Source: Eudromia elegans (lineage: Eukaryota; Chordata; Aves; Tinamiformes; Tinamidae). Taken from it: DNA of 64,000 nt. The position numbers and the translations under genes were made by a program. Positions 38,801-53,800 of the stretch are shown one piece after another (position 1 is the stretch's first letter; each line of letters begins with the position of its first letter). The stretch is from assembly GCA_003342815.1 (NCBI GenBank), contig PTEX01000060.1, positions 2,017,849 through 2,081,848 on the forward strand, read 5' to 3'. The notes below the pieces were generated by a model. It did no database searches. It was not told where the DNA came from and saw only the letters and a program-made list of their open reading frames with translations.

Positions 38801-41800
38801 CTTGCGAGGAGAGGTTTTTAATTTTCCTCCTCTGCCATTTTCACCTTCAAACCCAACAGCATTTGCACAAATACCGTCAAGTGTCCCAGCAGCATTCAAT
38901 TTTATAAGACTGGTAGCTCTAGAGGGAATGAATAGACTATTTGTCAAAACCAGGCATGGTATATCATCAGTGCTTGAAACTTTTAGTGGCTGCTAAGCAT
39001 TGCAGTACATATGCATAAATAAGACAGTCAGGGCGATTTCTAATCTAAGTTTCCATGAAATTACAATTCTGCCATCATAAATAAGGTGGTGCAAGTCTCT
39101 TGCTGCAGCGATTTTATTTCATTATAGATTTGTGCTGAGATGTGTGGGCCTGGTCCTGGTTATGGCCTGCTTGATTCTGGGGTGGTGAGCACAGGAACCT
39201 TCCCAATTGGTTTACCTTTCAATCCTGCTTCCGTAAAGACAGTGGCAACCCTCCCACCTCCTTCCAGGATGAGAATTCTGAAGAATGTTTTGAAATGGGA
39301 GATCAAAAATAAGTAACTCCTAATTTTCATCTTCCCTACACTGGCTGAACTCCCTCTGTAGAGGCTGGTGTCTACTAGAAGCTTTAGTCTCCAAGGATGA
39401 GGGGTGGTGGTAAGAGGCAAAATCATCGTAAAACTGTGGATTGGGTTTTCATAAATTTTTATCTTATGCTCTTTGTAGAATCTGTGTGGGAGATAATGGA
39501 AATTACCAGAGTTCTATCATCTTATCATTAGGGGGGTTTTTTAAAACTTTGTGAGAACAGACAGGGGTTAGTGGAAATTGTTGGTTTTTGTGTAAGTGGT
39601 GATGATGAATTTATATACAGTGCATTTTTTATAGCCTATTAAAAACTCAGATGTTGATACTACCATTGCTTTAAGCCTCTTAAATGATACCTTACCCTGC
39701 TGCAGAGGTGCCAGTGAGATCAGTATAAATGTCTGTACAGTAAGATACCATACACTGAATCTTTGCCTTTAATTGCTATCTTGTTGCTTTGGCACCTTGA
39801 TCTCACTGGAGTTGCTTCAAAGCGGATCAGATTCATCTGATTTAACATTAGGCATCTTATACTGAGTCCTTTGAGAGGAGGCTGCTCCTGTTGGACTTCC
39901 TAGAAGATTGAGGATAAAGAGTAAGTATAGAATAAGAAAGCTTTTGTGACTTCTCTTGAAGGTTCTTAAGAGGAAGCCCTGAAGCCTCTTGGCAATCATC
40001 AGCAGTAAAGGAACCCTAATCTTAATGCAGTCTGTTAGTTCTTCAGAGACCAAACTAGAGTTGATAAGTCCCAGTATAGAGGCTCATTCCCATGGGCAAA
40101 CGTCATCACAATCATGGGATTTGGTGCCAGCTGCCAGTGACATCACAAGCAGTGAAGTAAAATGCTGTGGGACAAATCACATACACATTTCACAAGTTTC
40201 TCATCCTTTTCATGAAAAGCAAAACCTGGCTGTCCCAATGACCCTGCACTGGACAATCTGGCTGTCTTAACTACAGCTTCTCTTGCAGTAAAGAAGTTTC
40301 TAATGTTCAAGCCTGTCTATGAGATTCCTATGAGATATACAGAATACATAAAGGTTGATATATTTTCTAATGCAACTACTACCTAAAGGATTGCATGTTA
40401 CTGAAAACCTGAAGCCAGATTCTGACAATTTAACATACCAAACAGTGTGTGTTTCGACAAGCAATTCCACCAAATGAAATGTTTTTGGGAAACTCATCTA
40501 TTAAAAGTATTTGCTCATACAAGACAGAATCTTTGGAAAAAGGAATCTTTTGGGTCTTTAGGCACAATATTTGTCACACCAAGTTCAATGTAATCATAGG
40601 AGTTTTCTTCTCCATGATGTCAACAACATAAAAGTAAAGCTATTATATAAATGACTGCAAAAGTCTGTGGTTTACACACCACCTCTTTTTTCCATTCAAA
40701 GTTGTGCAGGAACATTCGTACATTAATTTATAGGGAAAAGGATAACTTCAGAAAAGCATTAGATGCTTTATTCAGCCAGCAGCTCCATTCTATCTCTTTA
40801 TTTGAAGTGATTGCTAATGAAATATGGTAAGCTCTGTCCCTTGGAATAAATCTGCTTTTACAAAATTTTTCTGTGCAGTGAAAAACCTAAATATCTGCAA
40901 CAGCAGCTAGAAGTAATATGAGGAATCAGTGTGATACCATTTAAGAGGGCTTTGTGGGCCAAAGCCTCCCAGAAGAACACATTATAGGGACCTTTACTTT
41001 CTCTAATAACTTTGTTTATGGTGAATGATTTAATGAGGCAATTGAATTATTCAGAGCATGTTTTACGACAGTGTATCTCACTTATCTTAGAGACAATGAA
41101 TATGCATTAAAACTTGAGTTTAGCTGATTCTTAAATCATCTATATCTCATCTACAGTGCAAGCAAGTCAAGAACTTTGCATGAAATGCATAAAGTATGAC
41201 TGGAATACAATATACATTAAAAACCAATTGTGAGTGTTGCTGCTGAACTCTTTACTAAGATACCAATCATACCTTGACTTTTACTTGAAGGCAGTTTTCT
41301 CCCAAGGAAAACACATTTCCTTAACAAGGAGATTATTGAATAACACATGACTTAGCCATACTTTTGATTAAGCCTCTGATAAGAATCATAAGACATTTTT
41401 ATAAAGTGTAGCCATAAGAATTTTTTGATACGACTATATGTTTTTGAAATAATATGCTTCTATCAGCTGGAAATGGTGTTTGTATGAAATAAAGAAGATC
41501 TCAAATGAAATTGATTTTCATATCATGTAAATGACTTTTTCCTTTTTATGATGACTAGTATGTAAAATAAAGAAAAAACATCACACACAGGTGCTGTTGT
41601 TCCAGTAATATGAATACAGTGGATTTTAAGGGCTGGCCTCAAAAATTCAATTTCCGTTAAATGAAACTATATGGTCTAGAAATCCATCAACCATCATCCT
41701 TAAAATATCATCACAGCTTTACCTTTGATGGCACAATTTCCATCAGATAAAACTCTCTACAGGAAATTTTCCTGGGGTCAAAAAGAAAGGCTAATTTCTT

Positions 41801-44800
41801 GTCTTCCTACCTTACTCAGAATTATGCACATCAAGAAAATCAGGCTAGATATAGAATTCCTGTGAGTGTTTCTATTTTAATAGCACCTTTTCACAGCTGT
41901 GGAAGCATATAGTCAAACACAACAGCTCTCTAGCTAAAAGACTGCTATTATCATGAGATGTTTCAGGAGTTTTTAATTCTTCATTTTTAGCCCAAAACTC
42001 AGCAGTAAAGATGAATGGAGATGGTAGTTGTTCACTTCAGGGAAGATTGTATCAACATGATTTGTTTCTATCTTCAAATACAATTTTTCAAATTCCAAAG
42101 GAAACTGCATACATTAGAGATATAACAGCAGATCAATGTGTTCTATCTTGATATTGTGTGCTAATCTTTTTGCATTCTTAATAATATAAAATGACATTTC
42201 CAAATGAAAATGTTGAAATAAAACAGTATGTTGTTAGCTAAAATAAATGCTGTAAATATCTTTCCAGAAAACTCTTTGATCTAGAAGTAGGCTAATAACT
42301 CTCTACTACTAAAGTATAGGCTTTATCAAAAGTTATTAGATTTCCTTGGATTATGTCTTTAAAACTCCCTGTTCTTGCTATATTCACTTGCATTTTTTGT
42401 GCAAAAGTCTAGCACTCCGATTATTATTATTATTTACATAAATTGTATTTTTCAAGAGGTAGCAGGTTTACAACATGGTGCCTACACTCAGCAATGTTCT
42501 TTTAGAATATGAAATATTATATTGTGAAATATCAACTAAGAATGGAAGCAACAATTTTCACTTTTTTTCTTTATTCTTTTTTTCTTACCTTCTTTACCAT
42601 AGGTCAGGAAAGGTTTGGAAACATGACCAGGGTCTATTACAGAGAAGCCATGGGGGCATTTATTGTCTTTGATGTTACAAGACCTGCAACATTTGAAGCA
42701 GTGACAAAATGGAAAGAGGATTTGGACTCTAAGTTGGTTCTTCCAAATGGCAAACCTGTGCCGACAGTCCTCTTAGCAAACAAATGCGACCAGGGAATAG
42801 ATGTTCTTATGAACAACGGCATCAAGATGGATCAGTTCTGCCAAGAGAACGGATTTGTGGGCTGGTTTGAAACATCAGCCAAGGTAATGTTTCCATTTCT
42901 TTTTAAATGTTTCTGCAAATAGAGAATAAATAACAAATAACTTTCCTCAGTAGGAATTCTTAATATAGCTCCTATTTTGGCAAAATTAATTGCAGATGAA
43001 TCTGTAAATAAATAGAGCTCTCTGTGGGAGTCTGCATTGTTTTAGGCCTTTCATTGCAAAGTAAATTATATACAACATTCTGAATTGCAGCCTTATAAGA
43101 TGGTAGGTGAGCAGTAAGATGTACAACAGGTCAACGACTTATTACATAATACTGTGTATAGGGGTAACCTGTGGCAAGATACAAAACTTCTTTCTTATAA
43201 ATGATATTATGCTATTTTTTTATAATTATTAAGAGTGATTATTATCTCTAAATATTTACATAAATCTTGTGCCTAAGAAATCCTATTTTGAGACAGTGGC
43301 TTCATTGTGCTGGACTCCAGAAAGGAAGACAGTATAAGTGTAGCACTTACACTATGCTGATTGCTAAAAGCCTTCATCCTCAAAAATCTTTTCATAAATC
43401 TTATATATTGAAGGAGGATCTGAAGAGAAGGATATGGGCCAAAGTGGTGAATAAGATGCTTTTTGTTTCAGTTCTTTGTCTTGGATCAGAATTTCTGAGT
43501 GCCTATAAGACCAGATCAAAGTCAGAAGGGGCATTGGGAATTTCAGAGTGCAAAGGTCCAGTTTATGTGCTTTTGTATATTATTTGGAGATTTGTTACGT
43601 AATCTCACGTACTCATGCTGAATGGAGCTGTCATACCAAGCCTGAATCTTTCTGAAAGTGAGGGAAATATTTCAGAGACTCTGTTTAACTGTACGGCAAA
43701 TTTCCTGTGGAAGATACACCTGCTCTGTGATGCACCAGCTGTTCCAAAACTTTACAAGAAGAATAGGGTTATAGTGCAGGTACAATGGAAAATATCTGCC
43801 TCTAGATATGAATGAACAAGACTTCCGTGAAAATAATAATAATAATAATAATATGACTAGAAAAAAAATGAACATGAGATAACAGTATCTGCAATCTTAT
43901 TTTCAAAACTTGCAATGTGTTTAGTCTTATTTGAATGCAGCCCTTGTTGTGTGCACTTTATCTATAAAACATTGGATGCTATTTTATATCTCCAGACTTT
44001 TGTCCGCATTAAATCAGTGTATTTGGCTCATATCCATAGGAGAAATTAGGGATAGCAGTGTTAGGGCTCTCTTGAAGTTGGATAGAGCTTTTTAGATTGT
44101 TCCATTGGCCCTCGATTTCTAAATTGTTGTCTCAGCATCTGAATCTTTATATGAATCTCATTCTGAAAGGATGGATCACTGAATAAAAGTCCTAGAGATC
44201 ATGATGCAATTATGTAGACTCCCTTTGGAGTCAACAGAAAGAAATATGGGCTTCTTTATCATCCTGAATTAGAAACATCAGATAAATCGATGTCTGAAAA
44301 GAATATTAGCTCCACATTGACTGTCAAGGGATGCCAACACTAGTTCACTTCAGAAATGAGTAAAATTAGGTCAAGTGATTCATACTCTTATTATGTTTGC
44401 TCAGTTCTAGCCACAATGGGACTTTGGTTTCTTCTGGAGTATTACATAAAACCAAGGTAAATGCCATGTCCTTGATTCCCTTCAGTAACAAGCATCTGCT
44501 CTCATGTTGCTAGAACCTAGATTTCTACAGTTGTAATTATTTCATATCTGTCATTACAATGCCCCTTGGTAGGATCTTGACAGCATTTGAAACACTGAAT
44601 TGAACATCTCAGTGTGTATTATGTTTATAGTATTATATGATTGTGAAATCTGGTGTCATCATTAGCAGCTCAGGAGTGTTAAAAACAGCATCTGGATGTT
44701 TTAATGCAAACAATTTGTCTCTTAGCATTATGCTATCTTGTCCTAAGCTGAGAGAGATTGAAAGCTGAAATGCTATGTTCAGTATTTTCATTTATTTTAG

Positions 44801-47800
44801 GCAGTTTATGAAAATATGGAGAGATAATGGAGTGTATACATGCATTTTACTTTTCCGGTCTTCTTTTTAAAGAATTAATATTTTTAAAAAGTTTCACTTG
44901 CAGACAGAAGAAATCTAAAATCAATGGGTAACCGTAAGTGATTAACCAGTGTGTCTGACACGTCTTGACTGTCTCAAGCATTGCATGAGCTGTGGGCTGA
45001 GATGCCTTTGTGGTCAGTGCCTTTGCCTTCCTCAGATGGGTGTCAAAACTAGTGACCATTTTTTCAAAATGCCATTTTTACGGCATCTGTTTGGTCTGTC
45101 CCACTGTGTTAATTTTTGTGCTCTACAATTGTGTATTTTGCATTTCATAACATCATAGAATACTTAAGGTTGGAAAAGACCTTTAGAAATCATCTAGTCC
45201 AAGCCTTCTGCATATGCAGGGTCACCTAGATCACGGGGCACAGGGTGGTGTGTTTTGAAGATTTTGAAGGTTTTGAAGATCTCCAAAGACTCCACAACCT
45301 CTCTGGGCAAACTGTTCCAGTGCTCTGTCACCCTCACTGTTAAGAATTTTTTCCTTAAATCCCCGTGGAACTTTTGATGCTTTAGTTTGTGGCCATTTCC
45401 TCTAGTCCTATCACTGGCCACCACTGAGAAGAGACCAGCTCCAATCTCTTTGCTCCTTCTCTTGAGATATTTATATACATTAATCAGGTCCCCTCTCAGC
45501 CTTCTCTTCTCCAGGCTGAAGAGGCCCAGCTCTCTCAGCCTTTCCTCATAGGGCAGATGTTCCAGGCCCCTAATCATCTTCGTGGCCCTGCGCTGGACTC
45601 TCTCCAGCAGCTCCACATCTCTCCTGCGCTGGGGAGCCCAGAACTGCACACAGTACTCGAGGTGCGGCCTCACCAGGGCTGAGTAGAGAGGCAGAATCAC
45701 CTCCCTCGACCTGCTGGAGACGCTCTGCTTAATGCACCCCAGGATCCCATTGGCCTTCTTGGCCACGAGGGCACACTGCTGCCTCATGGTCAACTTGTCG
45801 TCCACCATGACGCCCAGGTCCCTCTCTGCGGGGCTGCTCTCCAGGAGGTCGGTCCCCAGCCTGTAGGCATGTCTAGGGTTATTCCTCCCCAGGTGCAGGA
45901 CCCTACACTTGCCCTTGTTGAACTTCATGAGGTTACTCGCCACCCAGCTGTCCAGTCTGTCCAGGTCCCTCTGGATGGCAGCACAGTCCTCAGGGCTATC
46001 AGCTATGCCTCCCAGTTTGGTGTCATCAGCAAACTTGCCGAGAGGGCGCTGTGTCCCTTCATCCAGGTCATTGATAAACAAATTGAACAAGACTGTGCAG
46101 AGGACTGACATGCAGGACCTGGTTTGAAATCAGGTCTATTGTTGCCTCCTCGTTTACGCTATTGAAGGCCATTACAATTCAGTGATTCTGTCTGGGGTAA
46201 CCAACTTTACTATGTTTTTTTTTTATTTTTGGTTTAAGAAAGAAGCCAAGATCTCCTGTGTCAGTGTCTCCATGAAAATTATGGCAGAGTGCTAAATGTT
46301 CAAAAAAGTAGAAAATCCCCAAAGGGTAAAACATTTAGAATAACAGTTGACAGTAGAAGATGTGGAGAATTAAGGAATGGTTGCAGGACCAACTACAATT
46401 ATTTCCATAAGAATTACATGTTTGGCACTTTTGAATATCCTAATAGTTGTGCAACTGCCTTTTCAGGCCTCATATAACAGAAAATATCCAGTTGCTGGTT
46501 TGGGGGATCCAACTCACCTGAGATCTATTACAGAGCATGTGGTAGTTTTCTGCAGAATTATTCCTCCTTCACTTCTTAAATGTAAATGACGTTACATTTC
46601 TGTGAGACAAGGACCAACAAAGCCACAGTTTCATTATTGTACAATGGTGGTTCAGATGAGCAAAGTCATGCAGCAGCTCAAGGCTGTTCAGAGCATGAGG
46701 AATGAGTTCACAGCAAAACATCTGTCCACTTTGTAAAAAGAGCAACCACATTTGTTGTGCCATTTACTGTCTAAGGTCAGCGTTAAGCCGTCATGGTGGA
46801 GGATGGATGTACAAACAATTTCAAAGGTGGCAGAGATATATGTTGTCGTGATGGCATAGTGTAGGCAGTCTTGCAGAATCATGGGGGTATATAGGAAAAT
46901 TAAAGTTAAAAATGTCATAACAGAGGAAAATCCAGTCCAAAATTTTCTAAAACAGACAGAATTATAGCTTTGAAGTGCTTTAAACAGAACAAATATTATA
47001 ATACTTCTTGCTGTAAGAATAGAAAGACTCCTAGCTCTGATAAAACCTGCACTGCACAGCCATTTCTGAGAGAAGTCTGAAAGCTCAGGACACATAAATC
47101 TGCCATCAGCCCATTCTGTGAAGCTATAGACTGCAGGCTAAGGTCTGATATTCTGCAATGTTCACATACACTCCCTTCATCTGAGTGCAGTCTGGAACTG
47201 TAGGTTCCTGAATTCAGAATGGCTCAAGCAGAGTAATTCCACTAAGAACAGTAGAATCACACAACATTTAGTATACATGTCAGGAAATTCTCCTCATTTA
47301 TTTTAAGTTCTGAAGTAAAACCTATGTGGTTTTTTTTTTCCCCAAACAAATATTGTGATTATTTTTATTTTAAAATATTGATTGAGATGTATATCCAGTA
47401 TACTTTCAGCCCTGGGCCTATTAAATAATTGAACATAGGTCTAGAGAAAATAAAAATGTAGCTATATTTCCTATAGATGTTAGGAACTCTTTTTCTGAAG
47501 AGGAATAACACTAACAGAGAAGTCGACACATTGCAGCTAGCAGTTTTAGCAGTTCAAATAAGTAATAACTCTTTTTATTTTTTTTTCCTGTGCTATCCTG
47601 TTATAATTAGATCTCCAGAGGTTTTCTGGCGATGTGCTTGGAAATGTTATAGCCTTCAGTGCAAACTGAATATGATTTATGCCTTTTGGAAAAACAAGGG
47701 TGATTATTTATAAAAATACATTTTTTAGTTCTGGTTGCCTTGCAGGAAGTAGCATACTGTATTTGTATCTACCATATTTCAGGCTGTCAGAGGTTTGAAA

Positions 47801-50800
47801 TTTGTGTCTGTAACTCTGGCAGATTACACCATAAAAGATATTTTTGTATCATTCTCTAGTGCTGGTTTTTTAACTTTACAACCTTAATACAAAACATTTG
47901 GGCCACCTAAGCTTCCTTATATTAGCTTTGATTATTAGATTAATCCAAAGGAAATATTCAGGCTGTTCCAATTTTCTGCTCCCTATGAAGACAGAGGAGT
48001 TTGTTGTGATAGTTCATCAAATTAGATAGATAGATTTTTCTGAGCAACAACCCTGTGCAGGATAGCCATAAGTTATATGCATTGCAGTATTTCTGGTGGA
48101 GAGCCTTGTCTCTTTTAGATATGCATGTTGTGTTTGCTCATAAAGATTGCAGTGTAAAAGATACATTCCGTGACTGTCATAAAATAACATTTAATGGTAA
48201 ATTCTTTAATGAGTATCATTAGCTCAACTCTTGTGAAAGATGTATTTTGTAAGGAAAGGAAATTTCTCCTTTCTATCACATATTTGTTCAGCAAATGTGT
48301 GGCCAGTGAAGCCAAGAATTCTACTCATATAGCTTCCCTACTCTTCCCAGTTCAAAGCTTTAGGCTTGGATTAGTAGAGGAGCAATTTCAAGCTTATTTT
48401 CCCTCTTTAATGAGAACACAACATATAACAAAAAAAAAAAAAAAGTTTGGTAGGGAAAAGTCAAAATCTAATGAACCTCTTGGCTGAGCTCAGGACTGGT
48501 CCAACAGCCCTGGAAGACCATGTGGGCAAGCTGGTGAGTGCAGCCATGTGTGCTTAGGCACATTGCTCTGAAACACATCAGCAGGCCACCATTTTGTGAG
48601 GGAAAGGGCTTTTGTTGCAAAATTCCCATCCAGCTCTCAGAATTTAAGCACAGCAAGTATCTTGTTCTCAGGGGCATAGTCGCAGCAGCTCAATGTCCAT
48701 GAATTTTATATTCATGAATCTGAATGGCTTTAAACTCATACTGCTATGTGCTCCTAGAAGTCTAACTACAGTGATGTGGCACAATGTCTTCATGTGCTTT
48801 TGCTCTCTGCCATTTCCCAAGGAGCACTACTGAGGCTGCACATGTAACTTTCCCTTCAGGGAGCAGGTGAAAATGTCTTAAGAGACATATCCCTGCTCCT
48901 GGATTTTGGTGCATTACTGAAGGAAAAAGTAGAAACTGTTTGATATTCACTAGATTCCCTGGAAGTGTCGGAATTTGCTACTCTTTACTTAATGGAAATT
49001 GATTTCCATTAACTCCAGGGGCAGAGTCAGAAGTTTGTGTCTCTAAGAGTTTAGACCTCAGTAAGTGTCCTTGTTGGGCAGCTGTGCCTGCATGCACTTC
49101 ATCCTCATCAGGTTTACAGTCTGAGAAAGAAACGGTATGAGGGTGGAGAATGAACAGTTTTATATCTGAAAACAACTAGACTGATAAATCTAGGGTGAAG
49201 GTATCTGCATGTCAACAAATAAAGTGCTTCATTTGGAACTGAGGCAGGCCAGTAAAACTAACAAAGGTCTTTTTCTTCAGTAAAGAAATGAGAGTCAGAC
49301 TAGTCTAAAAGGATTTATTTCATATATTAAAATAGAATGCTCTAAATGTTAATGCTCTGCATTTGTGTTGTAAGGTAAGGGGGAGAAGCAATTCAGAATA
49401 CAAAGAAGCTCGCTGAGCTTGTGTACTGCTTCAAGACACATTTAATAAAGTATTTATTTTTCCCTCAACTGAATATTACATCACAAGATTGTGACATTAT
49501 TTCCTATAGGAATGAGATCAAAACTTTTAAGTCATGTAAAGTCCCCACACACAGAGTTACTATTAGGTGCATTAAAATGTCCTTTAAAAGGGTTCCTTTT
49601 CAAGGATATCTATCTACAAAGCAAATTGTAATTTCATTTGTGTCTTTCTATGTTCTTTTTTGGCCTTCAAACATCTCTCAGAGTTTTCACTGCTATGCTT
49701 TGTTTAGTAATGAGTAAAGAGTAGTATGTGTTGATTTCTGCTTTTTTATACCTTCTTGATGGGATCAAGGGAAAGACTAACCCAAGTAGTCAGCCATTAC
49801 CCAAGGAGTTGGGCTCAGGCCCTTGCTCTGATAGAAAATTGCAGGTTAACTCAGGTCGAGCCACTTAGAGCTGCTTAGTTCTTGCAAAACTCAATGTGGA
49901 AGCAACTTCTTTCAGCTACTGAGCTTACTGAGGCAACAAAAGTCAGAGGAATGTGTTTGGCATCATGCACATGGACAGTGCAAAGAGTCATGTCTGGGAA
50001 AGGATTTCATAAAAACCAGACGGCTAAGTCAGGATGCCCGGAGGAGAAGCAGAGAAAAATGGGGAGGCACAAGAGAGGCATCATATTATGTGCCAGAACC
50101 TTTCCCTTTCGCTCTTGCAGAAAAAAGTCTCCCGCGGACTTGAGAGGTGCTGAGTTTCTACCTTATTATGTGGACATTTCAGTCCTGGCTGTCTTCTACT
50201 TCCCACCTAGCTACCAGGCACGATGCTAGGTTTCCCACAGTTTCTTCTGTTTAGGGCTCTGCAATTTCCACTTCTGGCAAATAGCCCCGGCAGCATTTCC
50301 TTACCTCAGAAAGATGCTGTGAAGATATGCACATCAACAATGCAGCCCTGAGTAGCAGCAACCTGTAAAAGCACTGTCAGTAAACAGAACTTCCCCCAGC
50401 TTTGGTGAATTGTGAAATCAAAAAAAAAAGACCTCAGAGGAGTCTGAAAAAGAGGCTACAGCAATAAAGGTACCACTATTGCTGCCTTAAGAACCAGAGA
50501 ACATGTTACTCCAGCAGGATGCAGAAATGGCTCCTCCATTGAGGCAGAGTGGGCGCCCTATAGTGAGCTACAGATTTGGTTCAGCTTGCAAAAGGAAAAC
50601 ACATTCACACACACACACACACACATAAAAAGCCATAACAGCAACTGGCATCACAGTTCCTGTGTGACTCTCCACAGAATTAACAGCCATCAGGGAATTC
50701 ATAGTTATGGCTTTTCAGCATAAAAAACAATAAATAGACATAATTTCACCTGCATTTTCATTCCTTCTTTGAAACACAGGGAATTTCGCTCTTAAGCATA

Positions 50801-53800
50801 CTGGGGGCTGTCTCCACGGTTCAGTGCAGAGAGCAGGGTAGGGGTGATTATTCCTCTCTGTCTACTGTAGTTTCCTCATTATTGTGTTCTTTGTATTTCT
50901 TGGGTGGCTTTTCACTTGCTCTCAATCTGTCCTTCCCTCGATTGCCTTCCAGCACTTCCTGCACTCTAAAATTACCGAGTCTGTGGGTGTCTCTGTTTGG
51001 ATAGCAGATCACCTTCTACTGTCTGCAGCTGCTTCTCTGCCTAGCACAATATCGACTTTTTTTCTTTTTCCAAAACACACGGTAGGCGGAGAGGTGCAGA
51101 AATCAATATTTCATTAGACAGACCAGCAAAGCAGCCAGAATACAGCAAAGTCTGATCCTCGGACCCAGGATGCTGAAGCAGACACCAGAAGATAGGGCTG
51201 TAATAAAAGGGAAGAGCAGCATCAGAAAGGAAGCACTCAAAACATTCAGATGGGGCAGTAAGGATTTCTTCGGTGGTAAAAGCACTGTGACTTTATTTCA
51301 TCTATACCATGAGCTGATTCTCAGCTGTACAATGGGGAGAAGCTCTGGAAAGAGCTGCATCAGCTGTCATGGTCACCCTTCTGCTCCCCAGGTCCTCTGC
51401 CAGAAATGCTAGAGGATATAAGCCCTAACTGTACCTAATCCGGCTTAACTGCTCGGAGCCAGTATCAGAAATTCCTGAATACTTCAGTCAGCCTGGGCAA
51501 ATGCCCATCGGTCTGGGTAAATGCCCACTATGCTCTTAGTAACATAGGTCATATTTAGCAAACCATTTCACTAAAAAGGAAAAAGAGCAATTCAGAAAAA
51601 AAGAGAAATATTTCACGTTGGTATTTGAAAAAAAAAAAAAAATTTGACCTTTTATGTCAAAATAATATTTGTAAGCTCAAATTTGGCTTTCCACCCTAAA
51701 AGCTATGGAGGATTTAATAATCCGATTTGCTTTGGGTTGAGTGAGAAGAGTTGGGTGATGTAAATCAGCATGGTTTCTCATTTCTGAATCCTTCGGCTTG
51801 CATCTGGGCTCTGCAATTCTGTCCACTGCTAGTGAGAATACAAAATGCCCACCTACAAATATTTTATGCTTTTTGGACCAGGTTTCATTGCCTCTTTCCC
51901 ACCCTCAGACTTCAGAAAGCACTGATCTTAAGCTTGAAACAAAGAGGATTTTGATTAATACGTTTGAACATTACTGCATTTGGATGCAATCTCAGATAGT
52001 CACTAAGACATCCTTGAAAAAAGGCGGGAAAAGAGCAGCAAATTGCTAAATTAAATGTTTATCACTCCATTAATACTAGAAGACACGATGCAAATAATTT
52101 GTACTTGTGAGTGTCTGTGCCTTAAACAATCCTGCTTTTGTCTTTAGCTTTTTAAGCAGCACCTTGAGACTATTTTTCATTGGTATTTTTTTCTAATTAA
52201 ATTTCACAGTGCTCTGAAAAAGACTTGTCGCATGTTTGAGGAATTTGGTTCTCAGAGAACAACGTGATACTAACATTTTGACATCTTACTACGGACCTGA
52301 TTTTCAGCTGTATATTTCTTATTTGGGTTTAGTGTATAAGTGGATTGACTAAAGATCTGCGGGGTTTGTGTTGTATGTGTGTGAATTTTTTAAAACTAAC
52401 CGATTTTCTTTACTGGTCAAAGTTTAAATATTTAAACTCACCTATGTGTTTGAAGAATCCTGTGAAGTCTTGGCTGTAATTTTCACTTATCTTCCTTGAT
52501 TTCAACTCTTTATTGCACTACAAAGAAAGAGACAGTGGAATTTATGGAGTTTTTCCATTGACTGAAAGATTAAAAATTAGCCTCACAGAAATCATTACCC
52601 TGGCTTTTCATCATTTAATTGTATCACCTGCTCTAGAAGACACATAGATGTGCTCTGGTTTCTTTTTTTTTTTTTTTTTCATTTTTTCTCAAGTTTTGCA
52701 TTTCAAGCATCTCAACTGTCTTTGAACATGCACTCATGAAAAAAGTGTTATAATGTCACATTTTACAGGTTATTCTGTCTGTGATGCTGAGACAGCACTG
52801 AGTTCACTGCCGTGTTTTGGGTACATATGGTCTCAGGGCAGCTGGACCCAGGCTCAGCTTGGAAACGTAGCTCAGGCTTAGCATGCAAATACTTAATCTT
52901 CATGAGATAAGAACAGCATGCACATTTATCCATACATACTTATGTATTTGTGCATAACTTCCAAGGATACTGAAGCCAGAGTGATCAATACCAATAATTG
53001 GAATTGAAGATTTTCTTTAATGGCAGAAATCCTGGTTCTTCTAGTCACATTGGTGGTCGTCATTAAAAAAGAATCATCACTTGATATTAGTTTTTATTTC
53101 AAATACTGTGCTAAGCTGTGTCTTACTGATCAGGCTGTTTCAGCTTCGTTTATTCCACAAACAGAGCAAGGATTGGCACCAGTCAAACATACTGTTGAAA
53201 TAAGGCTCCTGTATGAGGAGCTTTATCTTTGGTTTTAAACCCCCAGAGTGAGGATTATGTCTCGAGAATTAAGCCAGTGGTGATATATTTCTTCTGGAAC
53301 AGTGCACTGGAGATAACTCTGCTTTAACAAAAATAAAAGCCAAATATGAATGCTACAGAACTTTCTTGTTCTGTTTTGTTGAGTGAATAACTTCAACTTG
53401 TACTTGTTCAGTGAAGCTGTTCATCACAGGTTTCACTGAGAGCATTGCAGCAAAAGCTGCATGAAAACAGCAGAAAAGGCTTTAAAAATAAGTGCTATTG
53501 ATGGCTGTAATCGCTGCTAGGTACTTAATTTGGAAAGTAGAATAACCCTTATTCGAGCACTGAAATATGGATTTTGGAGTTTAACTTGAGGCATCTGTCT
53601 TTAACATCTCTCCGACATTTGTTTGTTTAGCTTATTGAAGCAATCAAATAACCAAGGCTTTGGGCTAATTTAAAGTGAGTCCTGTGTATAATTTAAAGGA
53701 GCTAGGAATCATAATATGAATAAAGCCTAGCTAATTTAAAAACTACAGTAAGCATTATTTAATACAGCCAATTTTTAAAAGCTGATTTTTAAGGAAAGTA

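Larger units (their letters stand above)
35825..42602 (+). other. RAB38: RAB38 intron 1
   Basis: 6.8 kb, GTGAGT...ATAG. AT-rich, with T-tracts at 36271, 37077 and 37225 and an AT/CA run at 37979-38003. No mobile element recognised. Confidence 0.9.

Noticed and set aside
45869..46127. Plus-strand frames over the CR1 insertion
   Set aside because: Antisense shadow of the CR1 reverse-transcriptase frame.
46688..47095. 135-codon hydrophobic minus-strand frame in RAB38 intron 2
   Set aside because: No recognised similarity, no signal in the flanks, and a length compatible with chance.
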